From positions 124,001 through 188,000 of the forward strand of contig NZ_QKTX01000007.1 of assembly GCF_003253485.1 (NCBI RefSeq): a DNA stretch of 64,000 nt, given 5' to 3'. How positions within the stretch are numbered: the first letter of the stretch is position 1; each line of letters opens with the position of its first letter. Made by a program: the position numbers and the translations under genes. Source of the stretch: Algoriphagus aquaeductus (GTDB lineage: Bacteria; Bacteroidota; Bacteroidia; Cytophagales; Cyclobacteriaceae). Positions 51,329 to 61,715 of this stretch are shown in pieces. Below the pieces are notes generated by a model. That model had not been told where the DNA came from. It made no database searches and saw nothing but the letters and a program-made list of their open reading frames with translations.

Positions 51329-52378
51329 TTAATTCTCCAGATAAAATGATTTGAGTATATAAGTCAATTGCTCAAACTCGATCAAAAAGGCATCGTGACC
51401 TGCGGTGGACTGGATTTCTTTGTAGGTACCTCTTCGCACTTTTTGACTGATGAATTGGGATTCTTCGGGTAAAAACAACAAATCCGAATTGACCCCAACC
51501 GTCAACACTCTGGCTTCGATCTGTGCCAGACTTGCCTCGACTCCACCTCGATTTCTACCCAAATCATGACTGTCCATAGCCTTGCTGAGTGCCCAATAGG
51601 AGAGCGCATTGAACCGCTTGGCCAGTTTTTGACCTTGGTAGCGTAAATACGAAGAGGCCTTAAATCCATCTAATTTTTCATCGTTTTCGCTTTGCTTGAT
51701 GCGAAGATCAGCTGGATGTCGATAGCTCAGCATGGCAATCGCTCGGGCAGTTTCAAGTCCCTTGAGTCCGGCATCCTCCCGTTTTTCTCCCCAAGTACAA
51801 TCTGACTCGATCGCCATTCGCTGGGTTTCGTTGAAGCCGATGACCCAAGGGGAAGATTTGGCAGTAGAGGCCAGAATTACCGCATTTTTCAATCGTTGAC
51901 CCAGGGTCACAGACCACTCCAAGGCTACTTGACCTCCCAAAGAACCTCCGATCAAGGTGTGAATTTGATCCAATTGCAGGTAATTCCGCAACCTCTCCAA
52001 GCTAAGCGCCAAGTCTCTTGGGGTCAGTTGTGGAAAATCATAGTAGTAAGGTTTACCGCTTTCAGGATTAATACTAAGAGGGTTGGTAGATCCATAATTG
52101 CTTCCCAGCAAGTTGGCGCAGATGATGAAGTGATTGGCCGGATCGAAAAATTTGTCTTCTCCAATCAGGCCATTCCACCATTCAGCAGCCTTAGAATCTC
52201 CCGTGAGGGCATGAACTACCCAGATGACATTGGAGCGATCCGAATTGAGTTGACCATAGGTGGTGTAGGCGATTTGAAACTGTTTAATAACTTCGCCTGA
52301 TTCCAAGTGTAAAGGGTCAACTGATTCGAAAATCTCCGTAGTCATAGTCAAATCTGCAAATGCGCTAATCAAATTCAT
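51329..52378 (-). CDS. metX: Homoserine O-acetyltransferase
   Basis: This 349-residue alpha/beta-hydrolase transfers an acetyl group to homoserine in methionine synthesis. The nucleophile is Ser146 in GGSLGGQVALEW, with Asp299 (VNSDLLFLP) and His328 (AGHDAFLIE) completing the triad. Further family stretches are VVHALTGDSKAAEWW and NLLGSNYGSTNPLSIN. It begins eight bases after metY and shares its SAM riboswitch. An internal ATG at residue 12 is an alternative start. Whether acetyl or succinyl is used cannot be decided by eye. Confidence 0.93.
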   Translation of the reverse strand: MNLISAFADLTMTTEIFESVDPLHLESGEVIKQFQIAYTTYGQLNSDRSNVIWVVHALTGDSKAAEWWNGLIGEDKFFDPANHFIICANLLGSNYGSTNPLSINPESGKPYYYDFPQLTPRDLALSLERLRNYLQLDQIHTLIGGSLGGQVALEWSVTLGQRLKNAVILASTAKSSPWVIGFNETQRMAIESDCTWGEKREDAGLKGLETARAIAMLSYRHPADLRIKQSENDEKLDGFKASSYLRYQGQKLAKRFNALSYWALSKAMDSHDLGRNRGGVEASLAQIEARVLTVGVNSDLLFLPEESQFISQKVRRGTYKEIQSTAGHDAFLIEFEQLTYILKSFYLEN

Positions 52379-52386
52379 TGAGGTAA

Positions 52387-53709
<1,323 letters not shown>

Positions 53710-53724
53710 TTAAGAGAATAATAA

Positions 53725-53739
53725 AAAGGGATTGCTCCC
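53725..53739 (-). terminator. Possible expression-platform hairpin of the SAM riboswitch
   Basis: On the minus strand GGGA pairs with TCCC across a GCAA loop and is followed by TTTTTATT. The stem is only four base pairs, so it may be a weak terminator that would stop transcription when SAM is bound, or may be chance. Confidence 0.3.
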
Positions 53740-53880
53740 AGAGAAATTCTAGAGAATATTCGGATCAAAATAAATGGCACATGCAAGAAATTGCACAGCC
53801 AAAATTGAAGATGTTGGAGAAAATTTGCTCGAAGCCGAGGGAAAGGGAGAAGGTAAATTGCCTGTTCATCATACGAGGAA

Positions 53881-53990
53881 TTTATAGTTCCAAATGAGAC
53901 CTTCTCATTTGGCAGGAATTGGCACCTTTCCGCCGCGGCGGAAGGTTGCCAGAGGGTCATCGAGCCTGTCTCTCGCCTCTTCTTTATAAA
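53881..53990 (-). ncRNA. SAM (S-box, SAM-I class) riboswitch upstream of metYX
   Basis: On the minus strand the sequence reads TTTATAAAGAAGAGGCGAGA, then GACAGGCTCGATGACC, then GGCAACC, a GC-rich hairpin and GGTGCCAATTCCTGCC. These are the conserved S-box core blocks. Paired parts are P1 (53985-53990 with 53881-53886), P2 (53976-53980 with 53951-53955), P3 (53921-53950; GGCACC...GGTTGCC arms around a CCGCCGCGGCGG tip) and P4 (53891-53911). It binds S-adenosylmethionine and lowers expression of metY and metX when SAM is abundant. The metY ATG is about 190 bases downstream, a long distance for this class. Confidence 0.93.
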
Positions 53991-54027
53991 TCCTCACACG
54001 GAAAAAGTGAAAGGACAGTGCAAAGAA

Positions 54028-54063
54028 AAGCCCCTATTTTTGAAAATCAAACACTAGGGGCTT
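54028..54063 (-). terminator. Terminator of the carbonic anhydrase gene
   Basis: AAGCCCCTA (54028-54036) pairs with TAGGGGCTT (54055-54063); on the minus strand it is followed by TTCTTT. The loop is 18 bases, and the stem is nine perfect pairs. Confidence 0.75.
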
Positions 54064-54079
54064 AAATTCCTTTAAGATT

Positions 54080-54724
54080 TTACAAAATCTGATCGTCAGA
54101 GTACCTGAAGACAGGATGAATATTGTCAAAATCAGGGAGAATAGTGGTCAATTCCTTGACCAATCCATTATCCAGCCCATAAACCCATCCATGGATCTCT
54201 GGGGATTTACGCTCCTTCCAAGCTTTTTGAATGATGGAAGTTTTGAGCAAATCCTGGCACTGTTCCAATACATTGAGCTCAACTAGGCGGTTTACCCGGT
54301 CTTTATGTTCGGAGATCGAATCAATCTCCGATTCGTAGTTTTTATACACCTCCTTGATATTTCTCAGCCACTTATTGATCAATCCGAAGCTTTGATGCCC
54401 AAGTGCTGCTTCTACACCTCCACACCCATAGTGTCCACAAACTATGACATGTTCTACTTTCAGGACTTCTACGGCATATTGGAGTACCGAGAGCATATTG
54501 AGATCTGTGTGCACCACCATATTCGCAATGTTTCGATGAACAAATACTTCTCCCGGATCTGTGCCTGTGATTTCATTGGCAGGCACACGACTGTCTGAGC
54601 ACCCGATCCATAGAAATTTAGGTTTTTGTTGCTTTGCCAAGCGTTGAAAAAAGTCCTTGTCTCCCTGAAGTTTTTCTTCAGACCAGGCCTTGTTTTGTAA
54701 TAGTAGTTTTTCGTAAGGGTTCAT
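54080..54724 (-). CDS. can: Beta-carbonic anhydrase
   Basis: This 214-residue beta-class enzyme interconverts CO2 and bicarbonate. The zinc ligands Cys42, His98 and Cys101 and the Asp44/Arg46 pair are in IGCSDSRVPANE and VIVCGHYGCGGVEAAL. It has no signal peptide, so it is cytosolic. Its start overlaps the stop of the SulP-family transporter gene by four bases (ATGA). The transporter and enzyme therefore probably act together: bicarbonate brought in by SulP is interconverted with CO2 by the carbonic anhydrase. Confidence 0.95.
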   Translation of the reverse strand: MNPYEKLLLQNKAWSEEKLQGDKDFFQRLAKQQKPKFLWIGCSDSRVPANEITGTDPGEVFVHRNIANMVVHTDLNMLSVLQYAVEVLKVEHVIVCGHYGCGGVEAALGHQSFGLINKWLRNIKEVYKNYESEIDSISEHKDRVNRLVELNVLEQCQDLLKTSIIQKAWKERKSPEIHGWVYGLDNGLVKELTTILPDFDNIHPVFRYSDDQIL

Positions 54725-56262
54725 AGTGCTTCTCTTAAATGATAGGAATAACCTTCAATAGTGATTGAAATATCTTTGGTATGGGCTGAAGAAATAAAAT
54801 CATTGAGTACCTCCTGAATATCATGGTCTATAAATCTTGCCTTGGAACCATTCAGAATCACATTACTGCCAGGAGGAATTTGGGCGAGTTCTCTCATCAA
54901 AGGGGCTTTGTTCAAGAAAGAAACATCTTTTTGAAGCTTGACTAGGTAGTTACCATTCAACTCAGTGACCAAAATAGCTTTTTGGAAATTAGTCTTGATC
55001 ACGAAAAATAAACCTACTATCATACCGATCCCAATACCGACCAGTAAATCGGTAAACAAAATGGCAATCACGGTGAATATGAATGGTAAAAACTGGTTTA
55101 TCCCTTTTTCATATTCATGAACAAATATGGATGGCTTGGCCAACTTGTATCCTACCAGAAAAAGAACTGCTGCCAGGCAGCTCAATGGAATTTGATTCAG
55201 GAGCTCCGGAATGCTCAGCACCAAAACCATTAATAAAATTCCATGAAAAATAGCTGAAAGTTTGGTTCGGGCACCCGAGGCAATGTTGGCGGAGGTTCTG
55301 ACGATGACTGCTGTGATGGGTAATCCTCCGATCAATCCCGATAAGGTATTTCCCACCCCTTGGGCAACGAGCTCCTTACTTGCGGGAGTAATTCGTTTAT
55401 AGGGATCCATTTTGTCTCCGGCTTCTATAGACAGAAGGGTCTCAATACTCCCAATTACAGCCAAGGTCACGGCTACGATCCAAAAAGCAGGATCAGCTAT
55501 CAATCCAAAATCCGGAAACGTCAATAAAGAAGGCAGTTCACTAAAGCTGTCGAGATCCGGTATGGTTACCAAATGCTCATCTACAAGCTCCCACTCTGGT
55601 TTGATCTTACTATACAAGGCATTAATTACTATCCCGGAAACTACCGCCCACAATGCACCGGGTACGACACCCAAAATCCTATGGCTTTTGATCCGTGGGC
55701 GCTCAAAAAAAATCAGGATTCCCAAGGCCACCAATACCACAGGAATTGCACCTGGATTATTATAAAGAAAGGCGTTGTAAATTTCTGTAAACGTGTTTTG
55801 ATCATCCATTTGCTTGAAGGCCAAATCACCCAAATAGTCTTTATCATAGCCTAGAGCATGGGGTATTTGCTTTAGAATCAAAATCAACCCGATAGCAGTA
55901 AGCATCCCTTTAATCACAGAATGGGGAAAATAATAGCCTAAAATTCCTGCTTTGGCTAATCCTAAGGAGAACTGAATCAATCCTGCCACTACCAGTGCAC
56001 CTAAAAACAATTCAAAAGTTCCAAGACTTGAGATCGAATCTAGAACAATCACTGTCAAGCCAGCCGCTGGACCGCTTACCGATACATGGGATTTTGAAAA
56101 TGAACCGATTACAATCCCTCCAACAATTCCTGCAATCAATCCGGAAATTGGTGGGGCACCACTTGCAATTGCAATCCCCAAACACAGCGGGAGTGCGACC
56201 AAAAAAACCACTAAACTGGCCTTAAGATCGTATCGGAGGTTTTCACCAAATAGGCTTTTCAT
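54721..56262 (-). CDS. SulP-family anion transporter (bicarbonate type)
   Basis: This 513-residue membrane transporter has about ten to twelve helices in the first 420 residues. Typical SulP stretches are DLKASLVVFLVALPLCLGIA, ASGAPPISGLIAGIVGGIV and SKSHVSVSGPAAGLTVIVLD. The C-terminus (about 430-513) forms a STAS domain (PPGSNVILNGSKARFIDHDI). Members carry sulfate, bicarbonate or chloride. The four-base overlap with a carbonic anhydrase gene argues for bicarbonate, as in BicA-like systems, but the cargo is inferred. Confidence 0.92.
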   Translation of the reverse strand: MKSLFGENLRYDLKASLVVFLVALPLCLGIAIASGAPPISGLIAGIVGGIVIGSFSKSHVSVSGPAAGLTVIVLDSISSLGTFELFLGALVVAGLIQFSLGLAKAGILGYYFPHSVIKGMLTAIGLILILKQIPHALGYDKDYLGDLAFKQMDDQNTFTEIYNAFLYNNPGAIPVVLVALGILIFFERPRIKSHRILGVVPGALWAVVSGIVINALYSKIKPEWELVDEHLVTIPDLDSFSELPSLLTFPDFGLIADPAFWIVAVTLAVIGSIETLLSIEAGDKMDPYKRITPASKELVAQGVGNTLSGLIGGLPITAVIVRTSANIASGARTKLSAIFHGILLMVLVLSIPELLNQIPLSCLAAVLFLVGYKLAKPSIFVHEYEKGINQFLPFIFTVIAILFTDLLVGIGIGMIVGLFFVIKTNFQKAILVTELNGNYLVKLQKDVSFLNKAPLMRELAQIPPGSNVILNGSKARFIDHDIQEVLNDFISSAHTKDISITIEGYSYHLREAL

Positions 56263-56368
56263 AGTTGATTTACTTCAAAAGTGCAGTTGGGTAATAAAAC
56301 TGACTTAAGATAAAAGTAAAATTTTCAAATGAAAATCTTGCCTGCTTAGGATTTGATGAAAGGTAGTT

Positions 56369-57703
56369 TTACCCTAATAAATGCTGAATGGCCTGATCCA
56401 TCTTTTCAAATCGGAAATCACCAATTTGAAGGGTCATTTTGGATTTAATTTCATCCAAACAAAGATTCCCAATGCTTCCTTCATGCGTGTGGTTGACTTT
56501 GCTTTGATCCGGAGCAAATTGATTTGCCTCGATGTCCAAGCCTACCTTTTTGTAAGCATCGCGGAAAGGCATTCCCTGTAATACCAGATCATTGACTACT
56601 TCAACTGAAAAAAGATGCTTGTAAAACGAATCTTGAAGGATGTTTTGCTTCACCTTGATCTCCTTGAACATAAACGTACTCATGCTGAGACAGGACTTAA
56701 GGCTCTCGAAAGCCGGGAAAATCTCTTCTTTCAGTAACTGCATATCCCGATGGTAGCCTGTACTCATATTCGTCAGAAGAAAGCTTACTGAAGTCGGGAC
56801 CGCTTGGATCTGATTCGTTTTGGCTCGGATCAATTCAAATACGTCTGGATTTTTCTTATGCGGCATGATGCTGCTTCCCGTAGTCAAATTGTCCGGGAAG
56901 GTGAGGAATGCAAAATGCTGATTCATAAACAGGCAGACATCCGTAGCCAGTTTGTTGAGCGTTCCCGCTATCCCTGCCAAAGCAAAAGCCAAGGTTCGTT
57001 CGGTTTTTCCACGGCTGTTTTGGGCATTGATCACGTTGTGATGCAGATCGGCAAAGCCTAAAAGCTCGGTAGTCATGGTCCGATCCAATGGAAAACTTGA
57101 TCCATAGCCAGCAGCAGAACCCAATGGATTTTTATTGCTCAGGTCAAAGGCAGACTTCAGCATTCCCAAATCTTCGGTCAAACCTTCCGCAAATGATCCA
57201 AACCAAAGTCCAAAGGAGGAAGGCATGGCCAATTGGGTATGGGTGTAACCCGGCATCAAGTCGTTTTTGTGCTTTTCTGCCAGGGAAATCAGTAAATCAA
57301 AAAGGGTCTGAGTTTCTTCAATGATCTCCCGAATGGCTGCCCGGTAATACAGCTTCAGATCCACTAAAACCTGGTCATTTCGACTTCTGCCGCTGTGCAG
57401 CTTTTTCCCTACTTCACCATAGCGCTCCGTAAGCAAAAACTCCACCTGAGAGTGCACATCTTCCACGCCCGGTGCAATCTGAAACTGGCCTTTTTCGATT
57501 TCAAAATAGATTTCTTTCAATCCTTTCTGGAGAATCTGATTGTCCTCTTGAGTCAACAGACCGATTTTGGCCAGCATGTGGGCATGTGCCATCGAGCCCA
57601 GCACATCAAAAGGTGCGAGAAGAATATCAAATTCCGGATCACGACCGATGGTAAACTGTTCGACTTCCTTTTTGCTATCGGTAGCTTTTTGCCAGATTTT
57701 CAT
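56369..57703 (-). CDS. argH: Argininosuccinate lyase
   Basis: This 444-residue enzyme splits argininosuccinate to arginine and fumarate, the last step of arginine synthesis. The superfamily signature is GSSIMPHKKNPDVFELIRAK, with the catalytic Ser in the GSS loop. Other blocks are HSGRSRNDQVLVDLKLY, MPGYTHTQLAMPSSFGLW and NPLGSAAGYGSSFPLDR. It is the last gene of the arg operon and begins ten bases after argE. Confidence 0.95.
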   Translation of the reverse strand: MKIWQKATDSKKEVEQFTIGRDPEFDILLAPFDVLGSMAHAHMLAKIGLLTQEDNQILQKGLKEIYFEIEKGQFQIAPGVEDVHSQVEFLLTERYGEVGKKLHSGRSRNDQVLVDLKLYYRAAIREIIEETQTLFDLLISLAEKHKNDLMPGYTHTQLAMPSSFGLWFGSFAEGLTEDLGMLKSAFDLSNKNPLGSAAGYGSSFPLDRTMTTELLGFADLHHNVINAQNSRGKTERTLAFALAGIAGTLNKLATDVCLFMNQHFAFLTFPDNLTTGSSIMPHKKNPDVFELIRAKTNQIQAVPTSVSFLLTNMSTGYHRDMQLLKEEIFPAFESLKSCLSMSTFMFKEIKVKQNILQDSFYKHLFSVEVVNDLVLQGMPFRDAYKKVGLDIEANQFAPDQSKVNHTHEGSIGNLCLDEIKSKMTLQIGDFRFEKMDQAIQHLLG

Positions 57704-57713
57704 GATTCAAGAG

Positions 57714-58784
57714 TTAGCTGAGTGCTGCGTAGTGATTGATAATGGAGATGTAGCCTTGGATACCGGCTTTGATCTCTTCCAGGTAAATGTATTCGTCTGC
57801 GGTATGCGAACGGGCGGAGTCTCCGGGGCCGATTTTAACCGAAGGGTAGGGAATCAGTGCCTGATCGGAAAGGGTGGGACTCCCAAAAGTCTCCAAATCC
57901 AATTCATCTGCCACTCGATACATCAGGTGATCGTTGGGCAAATGAGAAGACTGAAGACGAAGCGATCGAGGTGTCAGTTCTGCTTTAAGGATATCCTGAA
58001 GCTCTTCCAATGCTCCTTCCAGCGTGTATGCGTCTGTCACTCTCACGTCCAACACATATTCGCAAAGGTCAGGAACTACATTGTGCTGCTGCCCGGCTTT
58101 GATGACAGTACAAGTGACTTTGGTACGACCTAGAAAAGGTGAGGTTTTGCTGAATTGGAAGTTTCGGATTTCTTCCAAATCCTCCATGGCCAGATAGATG
58201 GCGTTGATTCCTTCTTCCCGAGCGGCATGCCCTGCTTTTCCGTGGATTTTGGCATCAATCACCAAGAGGCCTTTTTCTGCCACTGCCATTCGCATTTGAG
58301 TGGGTTCGCCAACAATAGCCAATTCTGCCTCTGGAAGTTGAGATAGAAGAGAAGAAATGCCGTTCTGACCTGAGATTTCTTCCTCAGCCGAAGCAATCAT
58401 CAACAAGTTGAAGGGCAACTCTTTGCCGATAAAATGGCAAAAGGTGGCCAAAAGTGCGACCAAAGGTCCTCCTGCATCATTTGACCCGAGGCCAAAAAGC
58501 TTTCCATCAGCTACAATCGGGGTAAATGGATCTCTGGTATAGCCTGAGTTGGGTTTGACCGTGTCGTGGTGGGAGTTAAGCCAAACGGTGGGTAAAACGG
58601 GATTGTACTCTGTGGCAAAAGCCCAAATATTGTTTCCGGCGCGATGGGTCTCTACTCCCTTTTCCTTTAAAAATTGCTCGATCAGGTCTCCGGTGTTTTT
58701 TTCTTCTTTGGAAAAGGAAGGAGTGGAAATCAGCTTTTCCAGCAAATCAACCGCATCGTCAAACAATTTTTTGAAATCCTCCAT
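57714..58784 (-). CDS. argE: N-acyl-ornithine/citrulline deacylase, M20 family (ArgE-like)
   Basis: This 356-residue M20 metallopeptidase has LNSHHDTVKPNSGYTRDPF (metal ligands His and Asp), GLGSNDAGGPLVALLA, IASAEEEISGQNG (the catalytic Glu pair) and GEPTQMRMAVAEKGL. It removes the N-acyl group from the citrulline or ornithine intermediate. Because the carbamoyltransferase next to it appears succinyl-type, a desuccinylase role on N-succinylcitrulline is likely. It may therefore be closer to DapE-like succinyl deacylases than to E. coli ArgE. Its start codon overlaps the argB stop by one base (TGATG). Confidence 0.88.
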   Translation of the reverse strand: MEDFKKLFDDAVDLLEKLISTPSFSKEEKNTGDLIEQFLKEKGVETHRAGNNIWAFATEYNPVLPTVWLNSHHDTVKPNSGYTRDPFTPIVADGKLFGLGSNDAGGPLVALLATFCHFIGKELPFNLLMIASAEEEISGQNGISSLLSQLPEAELAIVGEPTQMRMAVAEKGLLVIDAKIHGKAGHAAREEGINAIYLAMEDLEEIRNFQFSKTSPFLGRTKVTCTVIKAGQQHNVVPDLCEYVLDVRVTDAYTLEGALEELQDILKAELTPRSLRLQSSHLPNDHLMYRVADELDLETFGSPTLSDQALIPYPSVKIGPGDSARSHTADEYIYLEEIKAGIQGYISIINHYAALS

Positions 58785-59584
58785 CAGTACAGATCGTATC
58801 GTTGACGCTCAATGGTGGTGCCGGAGGTTTTTCCTTTGGCAGCCAAAAGGAGGTTTTCCGCTTTCCCGATCCAGACATGCTGTACACCTTTTTTCAAAGC
58901 ATCAAAGGCGTTGTCCAGTTTTGGAATCATGCCGGAGTGGATCACATTTTCTTTACGCAATTCCGCGTAAATATCCTCATTGATCAGAGGGATGATGGAA
59001 TTTTCATTTTTCTCATCAATCAAAACACCCGCCTTATTGAAGCAAAAGTAAAGATTCACATGATGGTCCTTTGCCAGGCCGGTAGCCAAAGCAGATGAAA
59101 TAGAATCCGCATTGGTATTGAGCAATTGGCCTTTTTTGTCGTGGGTGATGGCGTTGATCACTGGTTGCAGTCCAGCACTAAGTAAAGTGTCCAATAATTC
59201 GGTGTTGATCTCTTGAATATCTCCCACAAACCCATAATCAATCCCTTTCACCGGACGCTTGATCGATCGGATCAGATTGCCGTCTGCACCCGTCATCCCG
59301 ATGGCATTTACTTTTAAAGCCTGAAGTTTGGCGACGATGTTTTTGTTGATCAGTCCGGCATAGACCATGGTCACGATGTCGAGGGTATCTTTGTCTGTGA
59401 TTCGACGGCCATCGACCATTTCCGGCATCACGCCCATGCTTTCTCCAAATCGGGAAGCCAGGACTCCACCTCCGTGAACGAGTATTTTATGTCCGGGAAA
59501 CTTGGCGAAAAGGGTCAAAAACTCATCCAACTTCTCCGGGAAGTCGATGACGTTTCCGCCGATTTTGATAATTGAAATCTTCAT
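58784..59584 (-). CDS. argB: Acylglutamate kinase (ArgB)
   Basis: This 266-residue amino acid kinase phosphorylates N-acyl-glutamate. The fold is shown by IIKIGGNVIDFPEKLDE, then ILVHGGGVLASRFGES, DKDTLDIVTMVYAGLINKNI and NTNADSISSALATGLAKDHH. N-acetylglutamate kinases in other bacteria are often a bit longer; the short form may lack the N-terminal helix used for arginine feedback inhibition. If the pathway is succinylated, its substrate would be N-succinylglutamate. It lies 23 bases after argF'. Confidence 0.92.
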   Translation of the reverse strand: MKISIIKIGGNVIDFPEKLDEFLTLFAKFPGHKILVHGGGVLASRFGESMGVMPEMVDGRRITDKDTLDIVTMVYAGLINKNIVAKLQALKVNAIGMTGADGNLIRSIKRPVKGIDYGFVGDIQEINTELLDTLLSAGLQPVINAITHDKKGQLLNTNADSISSALATGLAKDHHVNLYFCFNKAGVLIDEKNENSIIPLINEDIYAELRKENVIHSGMIPKLDNAFDALKKGVQHVWIGKAENLLLAAKGKTSGTTIERQRYDLY

Positions 59585-59607
59585 AGGTTTGAGAGCTAAA
59601 AAAAGAG

Positions 59608-60552
59608 TTAACCGAGTATTTTGCTGAGTACTGCCTGGGCAGCGTAAATTCTGTTTTCAGCTTGCTTTTGTACCAAAGAGCGTGAACCGTCCAAGATTTC
59701 ATCGGAGAGCTCAAGGTTTCTTCTTACCGGCAAGCAATGCATTACTTTTCCCTGAGGTGCATTGTTGAAATGATCCTCGGTGAGCATCCAACGGGAGTCG
59801 GTGCATAGTATTTTTCCATAATCATTAAAGGCTGACCAATTTTTAACATACACAAAATCAGCATCTTCAAGGGCTTTACTTTGATCATATTCGATGGTAG
59901 CACCTTTGGTAAATGACTGATGTAGTTCGTAGCCTTCGGGATGAGTAATTGTGAGGTCATGTCCCATTCCGAGTGACCATTCGGCAAAGCTGTTAGCTAC
60001 CGCGTGCGGGATCGCCTTGATATGAGGTCCCCAAGTCAGTACCACTTTTGGCTTCTTTTTTCCTACCAAATGCTCCTGAATGGTGATCTGATCGGCTAAA
60101 CTCTGCAAAGGATGACGGGTAGCTGATTCCAAACTTACTACCGGGATGCCGCTGTATTTGATAAACTGACCAAAGATAAAGTCTGTCATATCTTCCTCCT
60201 TGTTGGTCAGGGAGGGAAAAGCGCGAATCGCCAAAATGTCGAAATAGGAACCCAAGACTCCGGCTGCATCTTTGATGTGCTCCACTGTTCCTTTGTTCAT
60301 GATGGCACCTTCATGCATCTCTAGGGCCCAACCTTCCTTGTCCATGTTGAGCACCATGGCTTCCATGCCCAGATTTTGAGCAGCAATTTGGGTAGAAACT
60401 CGTGTTCTAAGCGATGGATTGAGGAAAATGCAACCCACTCGCTTGCCCTGACCTTTGGCTTGGTCGAGAAGTGGATTGGCTTTGTAGGCAATCGCTAAAT
60501 CGATCAATTCCTGACCTAGCTCTTTGGATTCAAATTGGGTAAAATACTTCAT
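59608..60552 (-). CDS. argF': N-succinylornithine carbamoyltransferase (argF')
   Basis: This 314-residue carbamoyltransferase has the carbamoyl phosphate motif SLRTRVS and the family-specific ESATRHPLQSLADQ. The HCLPVRRN motif is present near the C-terminus, with AIRAFPS and WALEMHEGAIMN also matching the acylornithine branch. At the specificity position (Glu92 in Xanthomonas acetylornithine carbamoyltransferase, Pro90 in the Bacteroides succinylornithine enzyme) it has Val90, in KGTVEH. Small or hydrophobic residues there favour succinylornithine. Hence the call of succinyl type. It is the third gene after argD in the operon. Confidence 0.88.
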   Translation of the reverse strand: MKYFTQFESKELGQELIDLAIAYKANPLLDQAKGQGKRVGCIFLNPSLRTRVSTQIAAQNLGMEAMVLNMDKEGWALEMHEGAIMNKGTVEHIKDAAGVLGSYFDILAIRAFPSLTNKEEDMTDFIFGQFIKYSGIPVVSLESATRHPLQSLADQITIQEHLVGKKKPKVVLTWGPHIKAIPHAVANSFAEWSLGMGHDLTITHPEGYELHQSFTKGATIEYDQSKALEDADFVYVKNWSAFNDYGKILCTDSRWMLTEDHFNNAPQGKVMHCLPVRRNLELSDEILDGSRSLVQKQAENRIYAAQAVLSKILG

Positions 60553-60581
60553 GGTTTATGGTTAAAAGAACCTTAAAAAAC

Positions 60582-61715
60582 TCAATTGCTTAGGATTTCT
60601 TTCAAAGCGGTCAAGAACGAATTTAACTGATTCCATTCGACAGACAAAGGAGGTAGAAGTCGGATCGTCTGTTTTCCGGCAGCCGAACCGGTGAACATGT
60701 GGTATTTTTTCACCAGTTCATTTCGGACTGGGCCAGCATCTCGATCTAAGTCAATCCCGATCATCAGACCCTTTCCTCGAACATCGATGATTCCCGGAAT
60801 GATCTTCAACTCCTCAATCAACCGATCTCCGAGCTCCAATGCTTTTGCCTGCAGATTTTCCTGTTCCAAAACCTCCAACACCGCCAATCCCGCAGCGCAT
60901 GCTAAGTGATTGCCTCCAAAGGTGGTTCCCAACAAGCCATAGCTCGCTTTGAATTCCGGAGAAATCAATAAGCCACCGATTGGAAATCCATTGCCCATGC
61001 CTTTGGCCATCGTGATCAGGTCAGGCATTATGCCATCGACCCACTGATGCGCGAAGAATCGACCGGTTCGGCCATAGCCCGACTGCACCTCATCGAGGAT
61101 TAATTTAGCTTCGTATTTCTTAGCCAAAGAAGAAATACCACGAAGAAAATCAGGTTCGGGAACCTGAATTCCGCCCACTCCTTGGATTCCTTCAATGATA
61201 ATGCCGGCAATGGTATTGGATTTCAGGGCTTCCTCTACGGAGTCCAAATCACCCCAAGGAAGGATATGAAAATCCTCTCGGGCATTGCAAGGAGCTATGA
61301 TTTTCGGGTTGTCTGTCAAAGCCACAGCACCGGAAGTTCGGCCATGGAAAGCACCTGAAAAAGCAATGAAACCGGATTTCCCTGTGGCAAAAGAGGCCAT
61401 TTTGATGGCATTTTCATTGGCTTCTGCTCCTGAGTTGACCAAGAAAAGCTGATAGTCATGCAGACAGGAGAGGTGGCCAAGTTTTTTGGCCAATTCCTGC
61501 TGGATTGGAATCTCCACTGAATTGGAATAGAAGGCGATTTTGTCCAATTGGTCTTTGATACGCTTCACATAATGCGGATGCGTATGACCGATGGAGATCA
61601 CTGCATGACCTCCGTAAAGGTCTAAATATTCTTGCCCCTGATCGTCCCAAAGCCGACAGCCTTCGGCGCGGTCAATGGTGACTGGAATGAGGGGATATAC
61701 GTCGAAAAGATTCAT
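60582..61715 (-). CDS. argD: Acylornithine aminotransferase (ArgD)
   Basis: This 377-residue class III aminotransferase has the PLP lysine at 238 in TMAKGMGNGFPIGG. Other markers are NSGAEANENAIKMA, FSGAFHGRTSGAVALT, EGIQGVGGI and ILDEVQSGYGRTG. It converts N-acylglutamate semialdehyde to N-acylornithine. Succinylated intermediates are expected because of the argF' gene 29 bases downstream. Upstream lies a 268-base repeat-bearing gap that breaks the operon after argC. Confidence 0.93.
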   Translation of the reverse strand: MNLFDVYPLIPVTIDRAEGCRLWDDQGQEYLDLYGGHAVISIGHTHPHYVKRIKDQLDKIAFYSNSVEIPIQQELAKKLGHLSCLHDYQLFLVNSGAEANENAIKMASFATGKSGFIAFSGAFHGRTSGAVALTDNPKIIAPCNAREDFHILPWGDLDSVEEALKSNTIAGIIIEGIQGVGGIQVPEPDFLRGISSLAKKYEAKLILDEVQSGYGRTGRFFAHQWVDGIMPDLITMAKGMGNGFPIGGLLISPEFKASYGLLGTTFGGNHLACAAGLAVLEVLEQENLQAKALELGDRLIEELKIIPGIIDVRGKGLMIGIDLDRDAGPVRNELVKKYHMFTGSAAGKQTIRLLPPLSVEWNQLNSFLTALKEILSN

